From the NCBI GenBank assembly GCA_947177105.1, contig CAMWTF010000083.1, forward strand, positions 1 to 8,693: 8,693 nt of DNA, in the 5' to 3' direction. How positions within the stretch are numbered: position 1 is the first letter of the stretch; the number at the start of each line of letters is the position of its first letter. A model generated the notes under the pieces. That model saw only the letters and a program-made list of their open reading frames with translations, was not told where the DNA came from and made no database searches. This stretch comes from an uncultured Lachnospiraceae bacterium (GTDB lineage Bacteria; Bacillota; Clostridia; Lachnospirales; Lachnospiraceae). This document shows, piece by piece, positions 6,112 through 8,693 of this stretch. The position numbers were made by a program, and so were the translations under genes.

Positions 6112-6157
6112 TACAAAAGCACACCCGACCTGCCAGGACTTTTTGGCAGGAGGGTGT
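6112..6157 (-). terminator. Intrinsic terminator after the SDR gene
   Basis: The minus-strand hairpin has an outer 6-bp helix (ACACCC / GGGTGT) and an inner 7-bp helix (CCTGCCA / TGGCAGG) separated by a small asymmetric internal loop, with an 8-nt apical loop. It is followed by GCTTTTGTATTT. It lies about 40 nt after the SDR stop codon and about 26 nt before the -35 box of the diguanylate cyclase promoter, separating the two units. Confidence 0.85.
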
Positions 6158-6196
6158 ACTTTCTTATAGCCCGCTACCCATTTGATTCATATGCCA

Positions 6197-6997
6197 TTAC
6201 GGCCGCAGCCCCAGGCCGCCCTCCAAGGTAATGGTCTCGCCTGTCATGAATTTAAAATCAGGGGAAGCCAGCTGTACGCATACCCGGCCGATCTCCAGTT
6301 CCGCGTCTCCCAGGTGTCCCATGGGCGGAATATGCACATTCTTCTCATAGGCATCCGGATAAGCCTGCTTGAACTGCTCCAGCTGTGCGGTCCATGCCAG
6401 AGGACATACCACATTGACATTGATCCCATCCTTGCCCCACTCGTTGGCTGCCACTCTGGAAAGGCCCCTGATGCCCTCCTTGGCCGCCGCATAAGCGCAC
6501 TGACCATAATTGCCGAACAGACCTGCGCCGGAGGCGAAATTGATCACCGTTCCCTTGCTCTTAGCCAGGTAGGGATAACATGCCTGCATATAATAAAATG
6601 CGGCATACAAGCCGGAATACAGGGCCAGGTCAAACTGCTCCGTGGTATGGTCGGCCAGCGTCACGCCGGAGGCGGAAGCCTGGGCATTGTTGATCAGCAC
6701 ATCAATGCCGCCAAACATATCCACAGTCTGCTTTACCACGTTCTCCACCACGGCCTTATTGTCGGCTCCGGCACATATGTCCGCCTGCACACACAGAACC
6801 TTGATGCCGTACTTCTCCTCCAACTCCTGCTTTGCGTCCTCCAGCTTTTTCACATTGCGCCCTGTGATAACCAGGTTCGCCCCTTCTTTTGCGTAGGCTG
6901 TGGCGATACCGTATCCGATGGAACCGCATCTCCCGTCGCTGAGCACTGCCCTTCCTGCGCCTGTGATAATGACTGTCTTGCCCTTAAAATCTCCCAT
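6197..6997 (-). CDS. SDR-family oxidoreductase resembling 12-alpha-hydroxysteroid dehydrogenase
   Basis: This 266-residue classical short-chain dehydrogenase/reductase is predicted to be a cytoplasmic NAD(P)(H)-dependent alcohol/ketone oxidoreductase. Visible elements are the glycine-rich loop (12-30), NNAQ (103-106), catalytic S156, and Y169-x3-K173. R47 at the end of the second strand suggests NADP(H). From memory, stretches such as NNAQASASG, YSGLYA, FASGAGLFGN, YAAAKEGIRGLSRVAA and the C-terminal GETxTLEGG closely match the 12-alpha-HSDH of Clostridium sp. ATCC 29733, a bile-acid enzyme. No alignment was run. Compared with that protein the glycine-rich loop has about seven extra residues (VLSDGRC, 18-24). 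The usual SDR catalytic Asn position appears to be G129 or S128, as I recall for the 12-alpha-HSDH too. AGGAG 7 nt before the ATG supports the start. The steroid substrate is inference. Confidence 0.93.
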   Translation of the reverse strand: MGDFKGKTVIITGAGRAVLSDGRCGSIGYGIATAYAKEGANLVITGRNVKKLEDAKQELEEKYGIKVLCVQADICAGADNKAVVENVVKQTVDMFGGIDVLINNAQASASGVTLADHTTEQFDLALYSGLYAAFYYMQACYPYLAKSKGTVINFASGAGLFGNYGQCAYAAAKEGIRGLSRVAANEWGKDGINVNVVCPLAWTAQLEQFKQAYPDAYEKNVHIPPMGHLGDAELEIGRVCVQLASPDFKFMTGETITLEGGLGLRP

Positions 6998-7042
6998 AGC
7001 GTTCTCCTTCTCATTTTAAAATGGTTATCAATTATAGAATAT

Positions 7043-7071
7043 AATATACCCTTTTTGTTCGGACAAGTCAA
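7043..7071 (-). promoter_or_regulatory. Sigma-A promoter of the SDR gene
   Basis: On the minus strand TTGACT (7071-7066) and TATATT (7048-7043) are separated by 17 bp. The expected start near 7036 gives a leader of about 38 nt. The SDR gene is therefore probably its own transcription unit and does not depend on the antiporter gene upstream. Confidence 0.8.
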
Positions 7072-7073
7072 TG

Positions 7074-7105
7074 AAAACCCAAAAAAGGGTAAATACTGTT
7101 ATTTA
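7074..7105 (-). terminator. Possible weak terminator after the antiporter gene
   Basis: On the minus strand TAAATA and TATTTA form a perfect 6-bp AT-only stem around ACAG. It overlaps the antiporter stop codon and is followed by CCC, TTTTTT, GGG and TTTT. An alternative ACCC/GGGT stem around TTTTTT is also possible. Either stem is weak, so some read-through into the SDR gene is plausible. Confidence 0.3.
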
Positions 7106-8649
7106 GCTGCCTTTTTCCCCTTTTTTTTCTTATTTTTAGGCGGCTTTACTTCCTTTTCGATATCGTAGACATCATGGTCTTCCACGCTTTTATTGTACTC
7201 CAGCAGTTCCGGCAGCACTGCCTGGAACTCCTCCTCTTCCAGGAGTTCCCCCTCTTCACCGGACTCTTCTCCCCCGGTATCCTTTTCATCCGGCTCCGGA
7301 GGGCATACCTCCTCTTCGGCTCCGGGGACTGCGTTTTCTTCCTGAACGATGGGTTTTGCCGTAGGCTCTTGTGCCGCTTCTTTAAAATCCTCCACTGCCC
7401 CGGTCTCCTCCGGAGCCGCTGCCCCTTCTGGCTTATCCGCCGTTTTTCCATAGGAAATGCTGCCGGACAAAAGCAGCGCAGCCTTGGCGCTGACAGGTCC
7501 CACCATCTCATAGAGCACGGAGGAGGACAAAATGATAGTCAGAACCATGTTTCCCGTCTCCGGCGGCAGCATTCTCTGTCCCAGGAAAGCCAGACCAATG
7601 GCAACGCCCGCCTGGGGAATCAGGGCCAGGCCCATATAGTTTCTTATCTCTTTGCTGGTTCCCATGACCATGCAGCTCAGATATGTACCCATATATTTTC
7701 CGACGATGCGGATAATAAAGTAGGCCACCCCAATAACCCCCACCGTGGTCAGCGCCTTCAGATCCAGGTTCATACCCGACACAATAAAAAACACGGACAT
7801 GACGGGAGGCGTAAAGCTGTTAATCTGCCGAAACAGCTTTTTGTCTCTGGTAAGGTTTATGTACACCGCTCCGAATACCATGCAGGACAAAAGCGGGGAT
7901 ATGTCCATGGCCGCGCAGATGCCGCTGAGACCCAGCAGCATGGCAATGGCCAGGATCAGCCGATTGTCTCGGCTTCTGGCGGGGATCAGCAGGCGGCTTA
8001 AAAAATAGCCGCAAAAGATGCCCAGCACAATCACCATAATGTTGCAGGCCACCGGTATCAGAATGTCATGTACCGACAGTCCGCCCGCCTCGTTGCCGTT
8101 GATAATGGCGGACACAATGCTGAAAGCCAGCAGACATACCACATCGTCCAGAGCCACAATCTGCAGCAGGGTATCCACAAACTCACCCTTGGCCTTGTAT
8201 TGATTGATGGTCATCATGGTGCTGGCCGGGGCCGTAGCCGTGGCGATGGCTCCCAGAATCAGCGCAAACTCCCAGTTTAAGCGAAAGATAAATTTCAGCA
8301 GCAGCGTCACCAGCACACCCGCCGCCAGCGCCTCGCTGAGGGTGATGACGACAATCTTTTTGCCCGTCCGCATAAGTACTTCTTTCTTGAAAAACTTACC
8401 TACGCCAAAGGCTATGAAGGCCAGCGCAAGATCGCTGATAAAGCTCATCCCTTCTATCATGGAAGGCGGAATAAAATTAAGGCAGCAGGGGCCAATCAGG
8501 ATACCTGCCAAAATATAGCCGCTGACCTTGGGCATATTCAGCGTGTTCGTCAGCCTCGTCAGGATAAAACCGGAAAACAATATGATAGACAGGGTCAAAA
8601 GAACCTCCGTCTCCCCGTTCAGCCCATTTAAAAATTCCAACATATTCAT
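7099..8649 (-). CDS. CPA2-type cation:proton antiporter with acidic, lysine-tailed C-terminus
   Basis: The 516-residue product has a sodium/proton exchanger domain (PF00999, about 10-395) with roughly a dozen hydrophobic segments. It is predicted to exchange Na+ or K+ for H+ across the cytoplasmic membrane. An Asp-Asp pair (D168-D169 in VALDDVV) fits the ion-binding aspartates of electrogenic CPA2 antiporters, and the preceding ATATAPAST stretch is typical of the family. KefB/KefC proteins carry a TrkA-N (KTN) nucleotide-binding domain after the membrane part. Here there is instead a low-complexity Glu/Pro-rich segment (about 405-500) ending in a Lys-rich tail (502-516). The ATG at 8649 is chosen because GGAG lies 7 nt upstream; an ATG at 8643 and a TTG at 8664 are alternatives. 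The start overlaps a possible upstream stop codon (TAATG), suggesting translational coupling. The transported ion is not readable. Confidence 0.92.
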   Translation of the reverse strand: MNMLEFLNGLNGETEVLLTLSIILFSGFILTRLTNTLNMPKVSGYILAGILIGPCCLNFIPPSMIEGMSFISDLALAFIAFGVGKFFKKEVLMRTGKKIVVITLSEALAAGVLVTLLLKFIFRLNWEFALILGAIATATAPASTMMTINQYKAKGEFVDTLLQIVALDDVVCLLAFSIVSAIINGNEAGGLSVHDILIPVACNIMVIVLGIFCGYFLSRLLIPARSRDNRLILAIAMLLGLSGICAAMDISPLLSCMVFGAVYINLTRDKKLFRQINSFTPPVMSVFFIVSGMNLDLKALTTVGVIGVAYFIIRIVGKYMGTYLSCMVMGTSKEIRNYMGLALIPQAGVAIGLAFLGQRMLPPETGNMVLTIILSSSVLYEMVGPVSAKAALLLSGSISYGKTADKPEGAAAPEETGAVEDFKEAAQEPTAKPIVQEENAVPGAEEEVCPPEPDEKDTGGEESGEEGELLEEEEFQAVLPELLEYNKSVEDHDVYDIEKEVKPPKNKKKKGKKAAK

Positions 8650-8693
8650 TACACCTCTCCGCAATCACGCTTTTTCCACGGGATGTCTGTGAT
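8649..8693 (-). CDS. Possible C-terminal end of an upstream gene, cut by the window edge
   Basis: One minus-strand frame is open from the window edge and ends with TAA at 8651-8649, giving the C-terminus ITDIPWKKRDCGEV. The stop shares its last A with the ATG of the antiporter gene (TAATG), an arrangement common in translationally coupled genes, and the antiporter's ribosome binding site would lie within its final codons. Fourteen codons are too few to prove coding or to name a family; another frame is also open here. Confidence 0.35.
   Translation of the reverse strand: MTDIPWKKRDCGEV

Noticed and set aside
6297..6312. AGTTCCGCGTCTCCC as another copy of the dispersed repeat
   Set aside because: It is inside conserved SDR codons (Asp-Ala-Glu-Leu-Glu) with a mismatch in the core, so it is best explained as coincidence.
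7015..7050. Imperfect inverted repeat over the SDR -10 region and transcription start as an operator
   Set aside because: Pairing of GGTATATTATA with TATAATTGATAACC needs about three gaps, and AT-rich promoter DNA gives such matches easily.
6182..7168. Plus-strand open frame (328 codons) covering the SDR gene and its promoter
   Set aside because: It is antisense to an intact SDR and runs through that gene's terminator side and promoter, with no recognisable domain.
7174..8001. Plus-strand open frame (275 codons) opposite the antiporter
   Set aside because: It is the reverse strand of conserved membrane-protein codons and the Glu-rich tail; the product has no family features.

Overview
The window looks like chromosomal DNA of a gut-type Clostridia, most likely Lachnospiraceae. 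This rests on a T-box leader in front of an aminoacyl-tRNA synthetase gene, a DUF1540 cysteine-rich protein, strong AGGAGG-type ribosome binding sites, sigma-A promoters with 17-bp spacers, and an SDR resembling the bile-acid 12-alpha-hydroxysteroid dehydrogenases of intestinal clostridia. The genus is not determinable by eye. Every convincing gene is on the minus strand, so transcription runs from high to low coordinates.

In transcription order: (1) 8693-8649, a possible C-terminal scrap of an upstream gene whose stop overlaps the next start (TAATG). (2) 8649-7099, a CPA2-type cation:proton antiporter with an unusual acidic and lysine-rich cytoplasmic tail. (3) 6997-6197, a classical SDR of the 12-alpha-HSDH-like group, with its own promoter and a strong terminator. 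(4) 6009-4357, a membrane-anchored diguanylate cyclase with an extracytoplasmic ABC-type substrate-binding domain, with its own promoter and terminator. (5) 4282-3191, a short Na+/phosphate cotransporter-family protein without a PhoU domain. (6) 3206-449, a thrS regulatory and coding unit: a sigma-A promoter overlapping the end of the cotransporter gene, a T-box riboswitch with a threonine (ACC) specifier candidate and a mutually exclusive antiterminator/terminator, about 150 nt of repeat- and hairpin-rich leader, an 83-residue single-pass membrane protein of unknown function, and thrS. (7) 449-129, a duplicated DUF1540 protein, followed by a terminator-like hairpin.

The most unusual region is 2516-3206. 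Uncharged tRNA-Thr should control an uncharacterised small membrane protein together with ThrRS. Between the T-box terminator and that small gene lie two copies of a 33-bp direct repeat (30/33 identical) flanking a 40-nt near-perfect hairpin with a UUCG/CGAA loop. The core of the same repeat recurs at the end of the small gene and behind the diguanylate cyclase gene. No CRISPR array, tRNA, rRNA, transposase or phage gene was seen. The remaining gaps between genes are all shorter than 300 bases.
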